64,000 bases of DNA from Cynocephalus volans (Eukaryota > Chordata > Mammalia > Dermoptera > Cynocephalidae), in NCBI RefSeq assembly GCF_027409185.1, contig NC_084461.1:139359001-139423000 (forward strand). The letters run 5' to 3'. The notes under the pieces were generated by a model. It had not been told where the DNA came from. It made no database searches and was given only the letters and a program-made list of their open reading frames with translations. Within the stretch, counting starts at the first letter, position 1; the number at the start of each line of letters is the position of its first letter. Position numbers and translations under genes: made by a program. Below, piece after piece: positions 1 to 12,250 of the stretch.

Positions 1-179
1 CCGGAAGCTTCTGTCCTCCCACCGCTGCAGGTGCTGCTTGGTGTGATGTGCGCTGTGGGGGCAAGTCCTCCCTCCCTTCTGCACCCCCAGAGCAGGGCAG
101 CCGGCTGTCCCGGGGCGGGAGGCCTGGGTCTTCCGCCGCCCTCCGAGCCCGACGTGCGGGTCATGGGTCCGCCGGCCGC

Positions 180-1060
180 AGAAGGGGGCGCACCGAGAGC
201 CCCTCGCCGCAGCCATTTCCTGCTCTTTGTGTGACAGCGCGGCTGCGAAGGGGCCGGGCACCGGCGGCGGGGGAGGAGCCGCGGCGGGCCGAGGGCGGGG
301 CCGGGGCGGGAGGCGCGGAGCCCGCGGAGCATCTTGCGCCCCGGCGCGGGGCCCTGCCGTAGCCTCGGGCCCCTCCCCGGGACCTGCCGCAGACCCAGGT
401 AAGCGGCGCTCGCAGGCCTCGGGCCTGGCGCGGGGACTGGGATGCTGCTAGGGACTGGAAAGCGGCCGTGAGGATGCGCCAGAGGCCGGCGCCCCTTCTC
501 CGAGCCCGCGGGGGGCGCTCGGCGCCGCGCCCGGATTAGCGCGGCCTGGGGCCCCCCGGAAACCCCGGGAGGCCGGGCCTCAGGCCCCGCGCGCGCCCCT
601 TTCCCCCTCCGGCCCACCGTGGGTCCCGCGGCGCAGACCCTCTGCCGGGAGGCTCGGGCGCGGCGGCGGCGGCAGCAGGTGCGCGGCCTGGGCCGGAGCC
701 ACCGGCCTGCGAGGAGCGGTGCCGGGTCTCGGAGGCCAGAGACACTTGCAGCGGCCGCGAGCCCGGCGGCGGCGACATCCCCGCGTCCAGGTAGTGCGGG
801 GCGCGGGCCTCTGCCGCCGCCGCCGTCACCTTCCCCAGGGCTGGCGAGAGCCGCCTGGGCCCGCCCGGCAGCCGCCTCGGGCACACGGCGCCCTGCGGCC
901 CGGGAGATGGGAGGCCGAGGGGCGAGGGCGAGCGGCGGTGTTTGCAGGTGGAGGGCTTCGATGAGGGAGGAGGCACGTCTGACCCGCTCTGGAGCATTCT
1001 GGCGACACTAGCGTCGCTCTCCCGGCCGGCTGGGGGCGGGGAGGAGTTTGGGGGAGGCTG
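180..1060. promoter_or_regulatory. CYFIP2: CpG island and promoter region of CYFIP2
   Basis: This stretch is very GC-rich with dense CpG, unlike the AT-leaning DNA from about 1600 onward. Two GC boxes (gggcgggg-like, at about 292-300 and 302-310) lie just before the likely first exon, and I see no TATA box. This is the usual layout of a broad, housekeeping or neuronal CpG-island promoter. The open frames on both strands here follow from GC-rich DNA lacking stop codons; I do not regard them as genes. The transcription start cannot be fixed from sequence alone. Confidence 0.75.
311..398 (+). other. CYFIP2: CYFIP2 exon 1, non-coding (5' end approximate)
   Basis: A strong donor, CAG followed by gtaagc at 399, ends a GC-rich stretch directly downstream of two GC boxes. 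The next exon of the gene starts at 18242 and carries the ATG 23 bases in, so exon 1 is 5' untranslated. Its start is a guess. Other donor-like sites in the island (gtgcgc at 678, gtagtg at 791) could serve alternative first exons. Confidence 0.55.
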
Positions 1061-1599
1061 AGTGGGCAGACAACTGCGGGGAAAGGTTGGGTTTTCTGGA
1101 GCTCTGAAGAACCAGGAAGATGCCCACCTGTCTGTTGTGGCTCCTGCTTTCATCCCACCTATGTGCAGAGGAAGAGCAGGAGGTGCTCTCTGTTCGGGGG
1201 TGGGGTCAGGTAGCGTGGTCCGACAGAAGTGTGGTTCGGTATGCTGCGAACATAGCTGGAAAGGACACTGTGACTGCCCCGGGTCCCTCCCCGGCACAGT
1301 GGGAACACTCACAATGGGGCACAGATCTTTCCCTGCCAGCTCCTGGGTGTCCGTAGTCTCACAGCGTGGGCAAGGAAAGGAGACTGGGGCAGACCTAAGG
1401 CAGGAGGAGCAAATCAGGAGAGTGTTCATTCCTGTGCCACCATTTCCCACATCCTGCCTTTGTCCACTTAAGAGCAGTGGGTCTCACCTTACTCCTGGCC
1501 ATAGGCTCTTTTGGGACCCATGCCAGCAGTGCCTGGGCCCTCAGATCTTCGAGGTCAAAAATCTAGGCCCAAATCCATGGGCAGGATTGTGAAAGCTTT

Positions 1600-1860
1600 T
1601 TTTCTTTCTTTCTTTTTTTTTTTTTTAATTGAAACATAATTGATCATATATGTCTGTGGGGTACAGCGTTGAATGTCAATACCTTATGTAATCTGTGATG
1701 CTCAAATCAGGATAATTCGTATATTCAACATTACACAATGCAATCATTTTTGTGGCCCTTTACCTGAGGGCCTTGAAGGCTTCCTCCACCATCAGAACCC
1801 CTCCCTCCCACCTCCACTTCCATACAGTGCCCTATGCTTCCCCCATTCTCCAGTGTCAAA
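1600..1860 (-). mobile_element. L1 3' end fragment
   Basis: A poly-T run at about 1611-1626 is followed by the antisense of the mammalian L1 (L1MA/L1PB-like) 3' untranslated region, recognisable by the stretch around aattgaaacataattg and the later cctccc-rich block. A similar stretch recurs at 45345-45660. The element is truncated. Confidence 0.6.
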
Positions 1861-2185
1861 AATTGTTTTCAAGAAAGGAGCCACTGAATGTGTTCATCTT
1901 GAAGAGCTAAATAGAAAAGAATTTCCCATTTGATGCAGAGCAGGTGCTTTAGAAGTTGTTTGATGGGAAAGGACACAGGATGAGAGGTATTTAAAAGGGA
2001 AACAAAGATTTAAGTCAAAATATTTGCTATCTCTAGTGGTAGAATTTCAGACAGTGGGCTGGAAGGGCAGGGGGCATCTGGGGATTTCTTTGGGGGAACA
2101 GCTTCCTGAAATGACAGTATCTAACAGCTGTCAGCTGTGTCTAGCAGGGCAGCTTTGGCCCTGAGGGCAGGAATACCATAGGAGT

Positions 2186-2222
2186 GTGTGTGTATGTTTG
2201 TGTGTATGTATGTGTGTGTAAC
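2186..2222. repeat. TG/TATG microsatellite
   Basis: Imperfect run of gtgtgtgtatg units within intron 1. No function is evident. Confidence 0.8.
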
Positions 2223-3148
2223 TGGTCAGGGGTTACTGTCACCAGAAGGCATTTGTTGAGCACCTAGTCCACTTGTGTGATGTGAAACTTTCATATAGAG
2301 AGTTACTCATTGGCACTGGCTACCATCTGCCAGGGCAGTTATTAGGCCACAAGAAGAGTGTGTTGTTGCCTACAAAGCCAGTGCCTCTGGCTGGTTCTGC
2401 ATGCTGAGCCTCTGGCTGGGGGCATTAGCTCTCTGCTCACTAAGCTTCTTTATTATAGTTCCTGGCCAGTTCTGACTGGTTCTGTAGGCACCCAAGGCTG
2501 CCTTGTTCTGTCCCTGCTGGAAAATGGAAAAGGAAAAACTGGCTTTAGTCACTAGGCCAGGAGAGGGGTACAATCCACTAGGGTTGGAGAGATTTACTCA
2601 AATCAAATCAGAGGCTGGCCCAGAGAAGGAAGTAGTCATGAATTTAAATACTGGTAAAGAGCCCCAGGAGAACACTACATGTCCCCTCTGATAAATTGTG
2701 TCCTCTCGGGTGTTTAGTGAGCCTCCGCTGCTGTCATTGACCAGAAAGCTGAATTAGGTGATGAATAGGCAACAAGCTCATTAACATTGGGAACAGCACT
2801 CCTGAAACACAGTGCAGGGCTACAGTTGCCACATGTAAGGATCAGCCTACACATTCAAAGAGGCTTCTTTTGGCCACTGTTGGCCCCAGGGTTCCACCAA
2901 GAGCTTCACAAAATGGCTTTTTGTAGCCTCCATGTGGCCACCATAACAATGAGTCTATTTCATTACTGGCAAGTATTAATTATTCACTTGTAGTTGACGA
3001 AACCAGATGTCAGTCACCTGATTGGAGTCTTTATGAAAGGCCTTTGGTCTTGTCATTCTGAGGAGCAGAATCACGTCCAGGGTCCAGACGATGGTCTTGC
3101 ATTAGTAGTGGAGGTGGCAAGGGGGTGGTGCATGCTGCCGCCTTCTAG

Positions 3149-3181
3149 GCAGTGAATGGGAGGCAGTGAATGGGAGGCAGC
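3149..3181. repeat. Short tandem duplication (14-base unit)
   Basis: A 14-base unit (gtgaatgggaggca) occurs twice in direct succession within intron 1. Confidence 0.7.
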
Positions 3182-6100
3182 TGTGCTGGGAGAGGAGCGA
3201 GTACATCTTCGGATGCTCTTATTCAATGAGGAATGCATGAAAGTGCTAAGCAGAGTAAGTACTATCGCATTTATTTAGTGTTATGATGCAGTAATTGCAT
3301 AATCATTAAGAATTTGGCTCATGTGTATAGTCAACCCCACAGCACTTATCAACCCCTCTACCTCCAGAGCTTTCCTGAAATTTGCTGTTTCAAGGGGAGT
3401 TTGTCTCTGTGATTGATACACCCAGCCCCAGGTTTACCTGCCAAAGGTAGAGAGGAAAGAGTGATAAGATGTGGTGTCAGTAATGGCGTCAGGTAGGAAG
3501 TGCTCTTGAGTAGCCCATGGAAGGTGGGTAGAACTTGAGTAGACAGAGAGGAAGAGGAGGGAATGAGCTGAGCAGAGGCCCGGAGGTAATTTTCACATCC
3601 CAACACACAGAATTCGGGAAGAACCTTTTCCTCTGTGTGTATTCAGCATCTTGCAACCAACCAAAAATGTTGAGGGCATCCTTTGCTTCCCAGGCAGACA
3701 GAGCAGTGCAGCAGACTTTAAATTAGCCACTACCTCCCTGACACTGAAAATTGAACAATGGAAAGCAGTGTGCCCAGCTTGCTACCTGCCTGTCATCATA
3801 GGAGCCCTTGGATAAAATAATCTCTGTAATTCCCAGTTGGAGAAGAAAAGGCCATGAAATAGAGAAGAGGAGGCTCCTGGCTGTGGCTCTTCTGGATGGG
3901 GGCCCTCCATTCCAAAAGGAATAATTTATTAATTATATATTGTGTGTCAATTTAAGAAGACGAATCTGTGGCCTCTCTGTACCATCAAGCCAGTGAGAAA
4001 CTGAAAGGCACTTTGTCATTCACAGATCCTGTCAAGGACCCTCAATGGCCTTGTCTGCACAAAGACACTTCAGAATTCAGTCACTGGGTTGGGGACGCCT
4101 CCCAGGATGCAAAAAGTTTGGATGTTGGCTTCCTGACCATGGCCATTAACCTGGGGACTGTGTGTGACGTGCCTCAAAGGATGGCCATTTAAGCCATATT
4201 TCTTAGGCTCTAGCAATAGAGGAGACACGAATTAGGTACAGATTCTTGAAAGCAATTGTTTTGAGAAGGCAGCACTTGGGCTCAGGCAGAATTTCTTGCA
4301 GGGATCATTCTGGTTGAGTGGCATTTCGATAGACTTATGGCAGCTCAAAAACCGTACAATGAGAGACGAAGGAAAACATGACCTCTGGAGAGATACCGAA
4401 GAAAGACAGACCCAATGATGACTTCATCAGTAAGCCTTTTGATCTTGTGTTTGCATCATCCTAGGCCATTGCACAGCAGGGGTTCTCAGACTTTGATCTC
4501 TAGGTGGAATGGAGGGAAGGTTAGTATGTCCATGTTGTATGGTCTCTGTTTTCTAAGTGATGTGGAAGGTGAAGTCCTTGGTAGAAGATAAATGTGGGCT
4601 GGTTAGGAAACTTCAGGAGACTTCTGGGGTTTGGAATAGCTGCCTCTGTGGGTGGAATAAGAAATGAACTGGGGATGAATGAGAGGATTGTCTAACTTCA
4701 CTGAAGGGTAAGCTTAGATCAAAGAGAATCTGCAGGGCTATCCCTCATCTAAGACACTCAATAACTCAGTGTTAGATGAAGGGATACCTGAGAACTATTT
4801 CTGATTTGTGCTTTTAAAATGAGATGCTTTAAGACCAATTTTGGCAAAGTGTGAATGGTGAGACAAGAATTCAAAACTAGGGTCAGCCTTCAACCTCCGA
4901 GTGTGTCATACCTTCATAGGAGAAAGAAAAATGAGGACCTGCTTCTTATGGTTTGAGGTGTAAACTATGACAGAAGAATTTCTAAAAAAGTCTTCTCAGA
5001 TTTTTATAGCAATAAAGCTGACTTAAATATGGTGCCTTCAAGGACCATAATGTTTTAACTTTTTACTATTTTTTTTTAACCAGAAGACATGAATTTTGGT
5101 CATTGGCTCTTGCGTTCAACAAATCATTGATGAAGTGTTACTTAAGCACGTAATGCCTAGTATGTCCCAGCTCTGTGCTAGTTGCTATAGATCAAACCCA
5201 GCAAAGATGACTATCCCTGGCATTCTTGGTGATTCAAAGAATTAGTGAAACATAAATCAGTATGTAATGCAGTAGGAAATTGTGAACTGTAGACTGTGAG
5301 TTCTGTGGGAATCCAGAAGAATGAAAGTTATTATGGGGTTTGGCTGGTTAGACCTTTGTGGAAGAGACATATCTTGATTTGGGCCTTGACAAATGGGTAG
5401 GATTTGAGAAGGGGAGAGGACAGTCCACAAGGGAGTGGAGATAGTTTAACAAAAGCCACAAAACAGGAATTGTCCCTGGAAAGGTTTATGGCACCCTGTG
5501 GACTTTGCCTGCAGTGCATGGTCCATATTGGGGAAGTGTTGTCTTTAAGGAAGCCCTGTGGATGGAATGTCCCAACTGGCAATCATTGTCATTTGCTTTA
5601 GAGTTCAAAGGACCCTGAGAGAAGCTCATGTGCAGTGATTCTTTTTTTTTTTTTAAACTGTTGAAATTTGGTATTCAAATGCAGTGATTCTCAACTGTAC
5701 TTTTTTTTTTAGTACACAATGGACAATGACATGCTCAACACATCCCACCCACCCCGTAGCCAATCCCCCAACTCTACCCCATTTTCTCCCATTCAAGAGA
5801 AGAGATGAGCATGCAAGCCATGATATTATGGGGGAATGTTGAACCCTCCCCTCACACATAATAAAAAGTACCTTGTTTGTAGACCTCCGTACTTAAACTG
5901 TTATCAGTACAAGTTACCACAACAGCCTTTACAATGCAGGTTTTGAGAACCACTACCAGGCCAATCTCCATATTTTGTAGACAGGGAAATTTGCCCTTTG
6001 AGAGTGAGTGAAAATGTGCTTTGGGGGCCTAAGTCAGTTTTCAGAATAAGCCATGTTTGAGTTGCAATTGATGTGAACATTGATGAAGCTGAGGTCTACA

Positions 6101-8645
6101 TGCTTCAAACTGGTGCCCAAACCTGACATCTTACTCTGTTTCCACAGCAGATGTGGTGACTTCCCTTTCTGAGTTTTAGCAGGTGCTTCTGAGATGCAGC
6201 TCCTCTCCCTGGACACAAGTCATTTTGTCATCATCTTTCATGTGGTGGCCTGTTGTGGGCCCCACTGGGAGCAAGTTAGCAAGCCACCTTCTGTGGCATG
6301 AACTCCTCTCCCAGGAAGACTGGGGGCTGTGCCCCTGAGCTGCTGGTATGTGCCTGGTTTGTTAGCAGCGGAAAGGCCTCCTCAGCCCCAACACCACAGG
6401 AAGCAGCTGGGTAACACGGCAAATGAAGTAGCAAGCCCTTTAGCCCCACCCACTCATAAACACTGAGAAGGGCAGGCCTTCTTTAGAGGCCTGAGTTGAG
6501 GCTGACTTGGACTTCTCTGCTCTGACCTCAGGTCCCCTGTGTGGAGAGAAGCTGTAGGTGATGGAGCCTCTGGTCCCAGAAGACAGCCAGCAAGGGACTT
6601 AAATAGCAGAGACTGCCTTGCCAGTCAGTGTTTTATATTGGCCAGGTGTCTGAATCGCCAGCAGGGAGGCTTTGGGTTGTTGTCTTTTAAAGCAAATTTA
6701 AAGTTTTTGATCAAAGAAATACATGCACATGCTTAAAAAAAAAATCATATGGAAGACATAATGGAAACAACCATCCAGTGCCCACCTTCTCTTAGAGGCT
6801 GACGCTTTTAATCACTGCTTCTTCCAGGAATTGCCTCCAGATCTCTAAATGATATGCTTATACTGCTTTCTCTTGATTTATCTCTTCTGCACATTGTCTA
6901 TTTACTTCCTGCTGTAATGGATGAAGATTTCGCTTTCATACACCTCTTCCTCCCTCCTCTGCCTCCCATCTCCTGATATAGTAAGAGCTCTGTTTTAATC
7001 TAAATCATGTTTAAAGCATCTACATTATTAAGATGTGTAAATTATGATTGCAAGAGAGCCAAGTAATGTCCTTTGATTGTATTTCCTTTCTTAACATGGC
7101 TTTTTGTTTTGCCGCAGAATTAGAAATCAATCAGTTCTTCCTTCCTTTCTTTTTTTCTTTCTTTCTCAAATATTTCTTTTGCTTTTAAAGTTGTCTTATC
7201 AATTATTGTATTGTGTGCCCTTCTCTCCCCAGGAAGTTGCAATGTGAGATCTACTCCTGACTACCCAAGTGACCTTGCATGAGTCCCTTCTCTTCTCTGA
7301 GTCTCAGAGTCCTCATCAGTAGAAAGAGAGCTCAGGCAGAAGGAGAGTTAGCCTCCCTTTTTATTCTCATTCTAAACCTCAGAGCCCATCACCCCACCCA
7401 TCTCAGAGGTTTTTATCATCTGAGATGTCTTTCCTCTAGGGTGGGGCAGCACCAAGACCTGATAGCAGTGAAACAAAAACAGGCAGGGGGAGGGACCAAA
7501 CAGGCTAGATGTAGACCTGCCCTATCCCATGGTGGGCCAGTTCACTCCTGTAGTTTAGGGGCCCACTCCATGGGGTAGCTTGGGAGGGTCTATTGCTCTC
7601 TTTTTCTTTCCCACTGTCCCCTATTGATTCGTACTCACCACAGCCTCTGCTTGTCAGGACAGCATCATAGTCCTTAAACTCCAGCCCCCAAACTCCTACT
7701 CCATCTCTAGCTCTCATTGTACCCCTCTGCTTATATTATACCCAAAGTTTCCCAGAAGTAATTATACAAATATTAACGTTTATTGGTAACAGCTTTATCT
7801 AGATACGGTTCACATACTGTACAATTCACCTGTTTGAAACATATGGTTCAGCAATTTTTAGAATATTCACAGTCATACAACCATAATCACAGTCAATTTT
7901 AGAATATTTTTAACACCCCAGAAAGAAACCTCATGCCCTTTAGGACCCATTTTCCCCTAACCCCCAGCTCCAGACCTAGGCAACCACTAATCTACTTTAT
8001 TTCTCCATAGATTTACCAATTCTGGACATGTATATGTGGATTCATAACAACATGGGGTCTTTTGTGGCTGGCTTCTTTCACTTAACATAATTTTTTCAAG
8101 GTTCATCCATGTTGTAGCAAGAATCAGTATTTCATTCCTTTTTATGACTAAATAATATTCCAGTGCATAGATATACCACATTTTATTTATCTGTTCATCA
8201 GTTGATGGACATTTGGGTGGTATCCCATTTTTTGCTATTACAAATAATGCTGCTATGAACATGTACATACAAGTCTTTCTGTGAACATATGTTTTCAGTT
8301 CTCTCGGGGTTATACCTAGGAGTAGAATTGCTGGATCTTGTGGTAATTCTATCTTTAAAAAGTTGAGGAACTACCAATCTTTTTTAAAGTTGCTGCACCA
8401 TTTTACATTTCCACCAGCAATGGTGGTCCGATTTCTCTGTATCCTCACCAACACTTGTTATTCTTTCTTCTTATTATAGCCGTCCTAGTTGGTATGCAGT
8501 GGTATCATTGTGATTATAATTTGCATTTCCCTAATGACTAAGGATATTAATCTTTTCATGTGCATATTCTTCTTTGGAGAAAAGTCTGTTCAGATCCTTT
8601 GCTCATTTTAAAAATTGGATTATTTGCCTTTTTATTAAGTTTTAA

Positions 8646-8722
8646 GAGCTCTCAAAAAGTTCACGGAAAAATTGAAATAAAGATAATGTGAATCTTTCCA
8701 TGAACTATTTGAAGTATCCTCA
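8646..8722. mobile_element. ~80-bp palindromic MITE, copy 1
   Basis: Terminal inverted repeats: ctcaaaaagttcacgg on the left and ccatgaactatttgaag on the right. It interrupts an L1. The same element occurs at 19451, 41871 and 56350. TA-rich borders suggest a Tc1/mariner origin. Confidence 0.65.
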
Positions 8723-8903
8723 TATATTCTAAATACTTAGCAGATAAATGATTTGCAAATTTTTCTTCCTTCTGTGAATTATCTTAAGAAAGTGTCCTTT
8801 GGAGCACAAATTTTTTTCATTTTGATAATGTCTAGTTTGTCTATTTTTTATTTTGTTGCTTGTGTTTTGGTGCCATTACATAATCCAAGGTCACCAAGAT
8901 TTG

Positions 8904-8911
8904 CACCTATG
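8904..8911. repeat. Target-site duplication, left copy (YBX1 retrocopy)
   Basis: cacctatg here is repeated exactly at 10372-10379, and the L1 text reads through once the insert is removed. Confidence 0.8.
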
Positions 8912-10371
8912 TTTTTTTTTTTTTTTTAAATTAAGACCTTTATTAACAGGTGCTTGCAGTTTGTAGACTTTTTTTTGAAAAAAATCAAGTTGTAAACTTT
9001 TATTACAAATTAAAAATGAAGTTCTTAAAAATCTCAACTTGACCAGATATGAAACAATTTACAAACCTTTAAAGGTATATTGAGAAAAACCAGGCTTTAA
9101 AAAAAAAAACATGTTTGTCATTACCAAAAAGAGACGTTTTTAGGTAAAAACCCCATGCTGCATAGATAATGCAGATAGTTCTAGTTATCTGGTCAACAGG
9201 CAAAAAGCAAGCACTTCAGGTCTTCAGCTCCAATCTTTTGTTCATTTCTTATTGCTGGAATTTCATATTCATTTCTTCCTGTTGGATGACTAAACCGGAT
9301 GATGGCAGAGATGGTAAGCCGGCATTTACCCAGCCCTGCTCTGCTCAGCCTCGGGAGCAGACGAATTCTCAGCTGGTGGATCGGCTGCTTCTGTCTCTTT
9401 GCCGTCTTGTGGTTTAGGGTTTTCTGAGTGCCTGCAGCGGTACCGACGTTGCAGTGGCTGCAGACCTTGGGTCTCATCTCCTTGATTTTCCTTACCCTCT
9501 CGTTGCCGTCCTCTCTCGGCTGCCTTTGGCGAGCAGGGCCCCTGCGGGATCGTGGTCTGTAACCTGGACACATACTCTGTCTCCCCGTCTACTTTGTTCT
9601 CCTGCACCGTGGTTGTCAGCGCCCCCATCACTTCGCCCTGCGCAGGTGGGTTGCAGTACTGTGGTCGACGCCCACAGGGTCTCCGCAGGTAGGAAGCGGG
9701 GGCCTTCGCCTGCGGTAGGGCCGGCGTGGTTGGGCCTTCGGGAGCGCCCTCCGATCCCTGGTTCATTTCCCCACTGTCACCGTCCTGGACATTGTGCTGG
9801 TAACTGCGCGGAGGACCCCTAGGGCGTGGACAGCGTCTGTAATGGTTACGGTCTGCTGCGTGTTTGCTGCCTTGAACTGGACTCCACCAGGCCCGTAAAA
9901 TTTGCTGCCTCCGCGCCCTTTTCTCCTTCAACAACGTCAGACTCCACAGTCTCTCCGTCTCCTGCCCCGCGGAGTCCTTCCTGGGGCTGTTCTTCTTTAT
10001 GGCAGTCTGGTGCACAAACGCATCTTCTTGGTGTCATTCCCATATCCGTCTTACATTGAACCATTTTACTGTTCCTCAAACCTTCGTTGCGATGACCTTC
10101 TTGTCCCCCCAGCAAGCGCCGCCGATGTGAGGCTGCCCGGGCCACCGCTCCCTGCGCCGCTGCCCTTGGTGCCAGGCTTGGTGGCAGCGCTGAGGACGGG
10201 GGGCGGCTGCCGGGTCCCGGCCTCGCTGCTCATGGTTGCGGTGATGGTGACCAAGGCGGCTGCGGCAGCTGCGGCTCCTCCCGGGGTGTGACGGTCACTA
10301 GGCCTTGGGCGGTGGGGCGGCTCAGGGCTCTCTTGGGTCCGCTCTCTGCTCCCGCTACAGATCGAACTCGA
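8912..10371 (-). pseudogene. YBX1P: YBX1 processed pseudogene
   Basis: The minus strand is an intronless copy of Y-box binding protein 1 mRNA. It begins with YBX1-like 5' UTR (10371-10234), an ATG at 10233-10231 followed by MSSEAGT, and Ala/Pro-rich N-terminal sequence. The C-terminal basic/acidic repeat region follows (for example RGPPRSYQ, and QPREDGNE in another frame), with a stop at 9328-9326, then 3' UTR and a poly-A tail (poly-T at 8912-8927). The cold-shock domain is broken: after KVIAT KV there is a frameshift into a stop, and part of the RNP-motif region is missing; more frameshifts split the rest. The remnant from ATG to stop is 908 bases against about 975 in an intact gene. The 8-bp direct repeat cacctatg flanks it at 8904-8911 and 10372-10379, the mark of L1-mediated retroposition. 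YBX1 itself is an RNA/DNA-binding protein; this copy cannot encode it. Confidence 0.93.
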
Positions 10372-10379
10372 CACCTATG
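10372..10379. repeat. Target-site duplication, right copy (YBX1 retrocopy)
   Basis: Exact match to 8904-8911, directly after the 5' end of the retrocopied mRNA. Confidence 0.8.
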
Positions 10380-10740
10380 GTTTTTTCTAGGAGTTTTATG
10401 GCTTTAGCTCTTATATTTATGTCTTTGATCCATTTTGAGTTAATTTGTCATATGGTATGAGGTAGGGGTCCAACTTGATTCTTTTTCATGTGAATATCCA
10501 ATTGTCCCAGCACCATTTATTGAAAAGAGTATTCTTTCTCTGTTAACTTGTCTTGGTACCCTTGTCAAAAGTCGATTGACTATAGATGTAAGGGTTTATT
10601 TCTGGATTCTCTATTCTGTTTAGTTTATCTATATGTATCTTTATGCCAGCATCACACTGTTTTTATTACTGTAGCTTTGTAGTGAGTTTTTAAATTGGGA
10701 AGTGAGAGTCCTCCAATTTTGTTGTTCTTTTTCAAGATTG
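10380..10740 (-). mobile_element. L1 fragment (right part)
   Basis: Continuation of the L1 interrupted at 8911; antisense L1 text such as tttgatccattttgagttaa near 10425. The same segment recurs near 47395 in intron 13. Confidence 0.75.
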
Positions 10741-10979
10741 TTTTGGCAATTCTGGGTGGGTCCCTTGAATTTCTATATGAATTTTAGGATTAGTTTGTCA
10801 ATTTCTGTAAAGAATCCAACTGAGGTTTTGAATAGGGATTGTGTTGAATCAGTAGATCAATTTGGGGAGGATTTCCATCCTTACATCTGGTGTGGGATGA
10901 GGCAGGAGGGTGTGAGATTTTATCACTTTACTCAGAACGTTGTGCAGTTTAAGACATATGCATTGTTTATTTCTTGAAT

Positions 10980-11070
10980 TTTACATTTAAGATTTTTGGA
11001 CCATGTTTAACTGTGGGTTACTGAAATCATGGAAAGTGAAACTGTGGATAAGAGGGGACTACTGTACTAG
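10980..11070 (+). mobile_element. Tigger/MER2-like DNA transposon end
   Basis: Ends with the stretch around ggataagaggggactactgt, which resembles the terminal repeat of Tigger (TcMar) elements. Only the end is recognisable. Confidence 0.45.
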
Positions 11071-11382
11071 TAGTTTATGGATATGACTGCATATTCCATG
11101 TTGATTTAAATTATCTGTGCTAATAATAGTGAAGAACAAGGAATGGGAAAACTAGAAATGTAAAAATGGCCAACTGCAGGTCATCTCATTTCTCCTCCAT
11201 TGTCAAGAGATTCGGATGTGTTCGCATATTCTTTCATTCAATACTTCCTCAGTGCCTCATCTGTCTGCAGCACTCTGGATTGCTGACAAGACCTACAAAC
11301 CCTGACACATCTCCCCTTCTCCTTCCTTCCATAAATAAATGAAAAGATTTCTCATGTTCATAGACTGAAGACTTACTTCTCT

Positions 11383-11512
11383 GTGTATATACATATATGT
11401 ATATATACGTATGTATGTATAAGTGTACATATAAATAGATATACATATATTAAATATTCATATGTACATATATTTATATATACATTTTATATTTTTATAT
11501 ATACATATATTC
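11383..11512. repeat. AT-rich TATA/CATA simple repeat
   Basis: Tandem tatatacatatatgta-like units, interrupted. Similar tracts occur at 14560-14632 and 19255-19325. Confidence 0.8.
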
Positions 11513-11999
11513 AAGTTGTTTAGCTGGAGAGCCATACAGATACGGAAAATATTTCCTGGCCTCTTGATGTTCATGAAACCCAAATGTGACAGTTACGTAA
11601 TCTTTCTAGCTTGGCGGTGTCTTGTTCTTCTTGAGGCAGCCAAACAAACAAAGAAAATCTGCTTGGAACCTTTCAAAAAGGTACAAAAGCAGGTATGGTC
11701 TAGAAGAAAGTGCACAACTAGGACTCAAGAGCTCCTGCTCCTATCCTACCTCTGCCACAAGCTGACCATGTGACCTTGAATGAAAGGGTTTACTTCTTAG
11801 TAACACAGTGTCTTCTTCAAAGAAAAACAGCAAAAATATACTTACCCTCTGGAATTTGCAGGATTGTTGTGATTGAGGAAATCAATGTGAAACATCTCTA
11901 AAATTGGATATTAGTGTAATAATAACAATGCCTTCCTTTTTGTAGAAGAATTGTTGCAATGTTTAATGTATCCACTCACTCTATTGAAAACAGGCCACA

Positions 12000-12250
12000 G
12001 ACTGTTGACATTTCCTGAATGCTTACTCTGCGGTGGCTCCTGTGCTATACGTTTCACATGCCGTAATGTTATGTAATCCTCAGAGTATATCACTGAGGAC
12101 AGACACTGTTACCAATTATCTCCCTTTACAGATAACGAACCTGAGGTTCAGAGTGGTTAAGTATCATGTTTATGGTTATATACCTAGTAAGTGACCAATT
12201 ACATATTCAAACCCAGAGCTCAAGCTTATCACTTTACTAGCCTAGAATTC
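12000..12250 (-). mobile_element. MIR SINE
   Basis: Reverse-orientation MIR core: lowered copies of ccctttacagataacgaacc, then gaggttcagagtggttaag and later tcaaacccagagctc. Confidence 0.55.

Larger units (their letters stand above)
7770..8911 (-). mobile_element. L1 fragment, ORF2 C-terminus and 3' region (left part)
   Basis: The minus strand carries degraded L1 ORF2 C-terminal coding sequence (about 8268-7987, with the typical region containing DEQINKMWYIYALEYYLVIK). The + strand shows the familiar antisense L1 text (tttgcatttccctaatgact near 8520). The element is split by a MITE at 8646-8722 and by the YBX1 retrocopy at 8912-10371, and resumes at 10380. It is dead and old enough to have received two later insertions. 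Confidence 0.8.

Noticed and set aside
536-1450. Long minus-strand open frame (304 codons) across the CpG island
   Set aside because: GC-rich DNA lacks stop codons by chance. The translation is low-complexity Pro/Ala/Arg with no recognisable domain, and overlapping frames are also open.
9326-10015. Minus-strand open frame of 229 codons
   Set aside because: It is a frame-shifted portion of the YBX1 retrocopy, starting in the middle of the cold-shock domain; it is not an independent gene.
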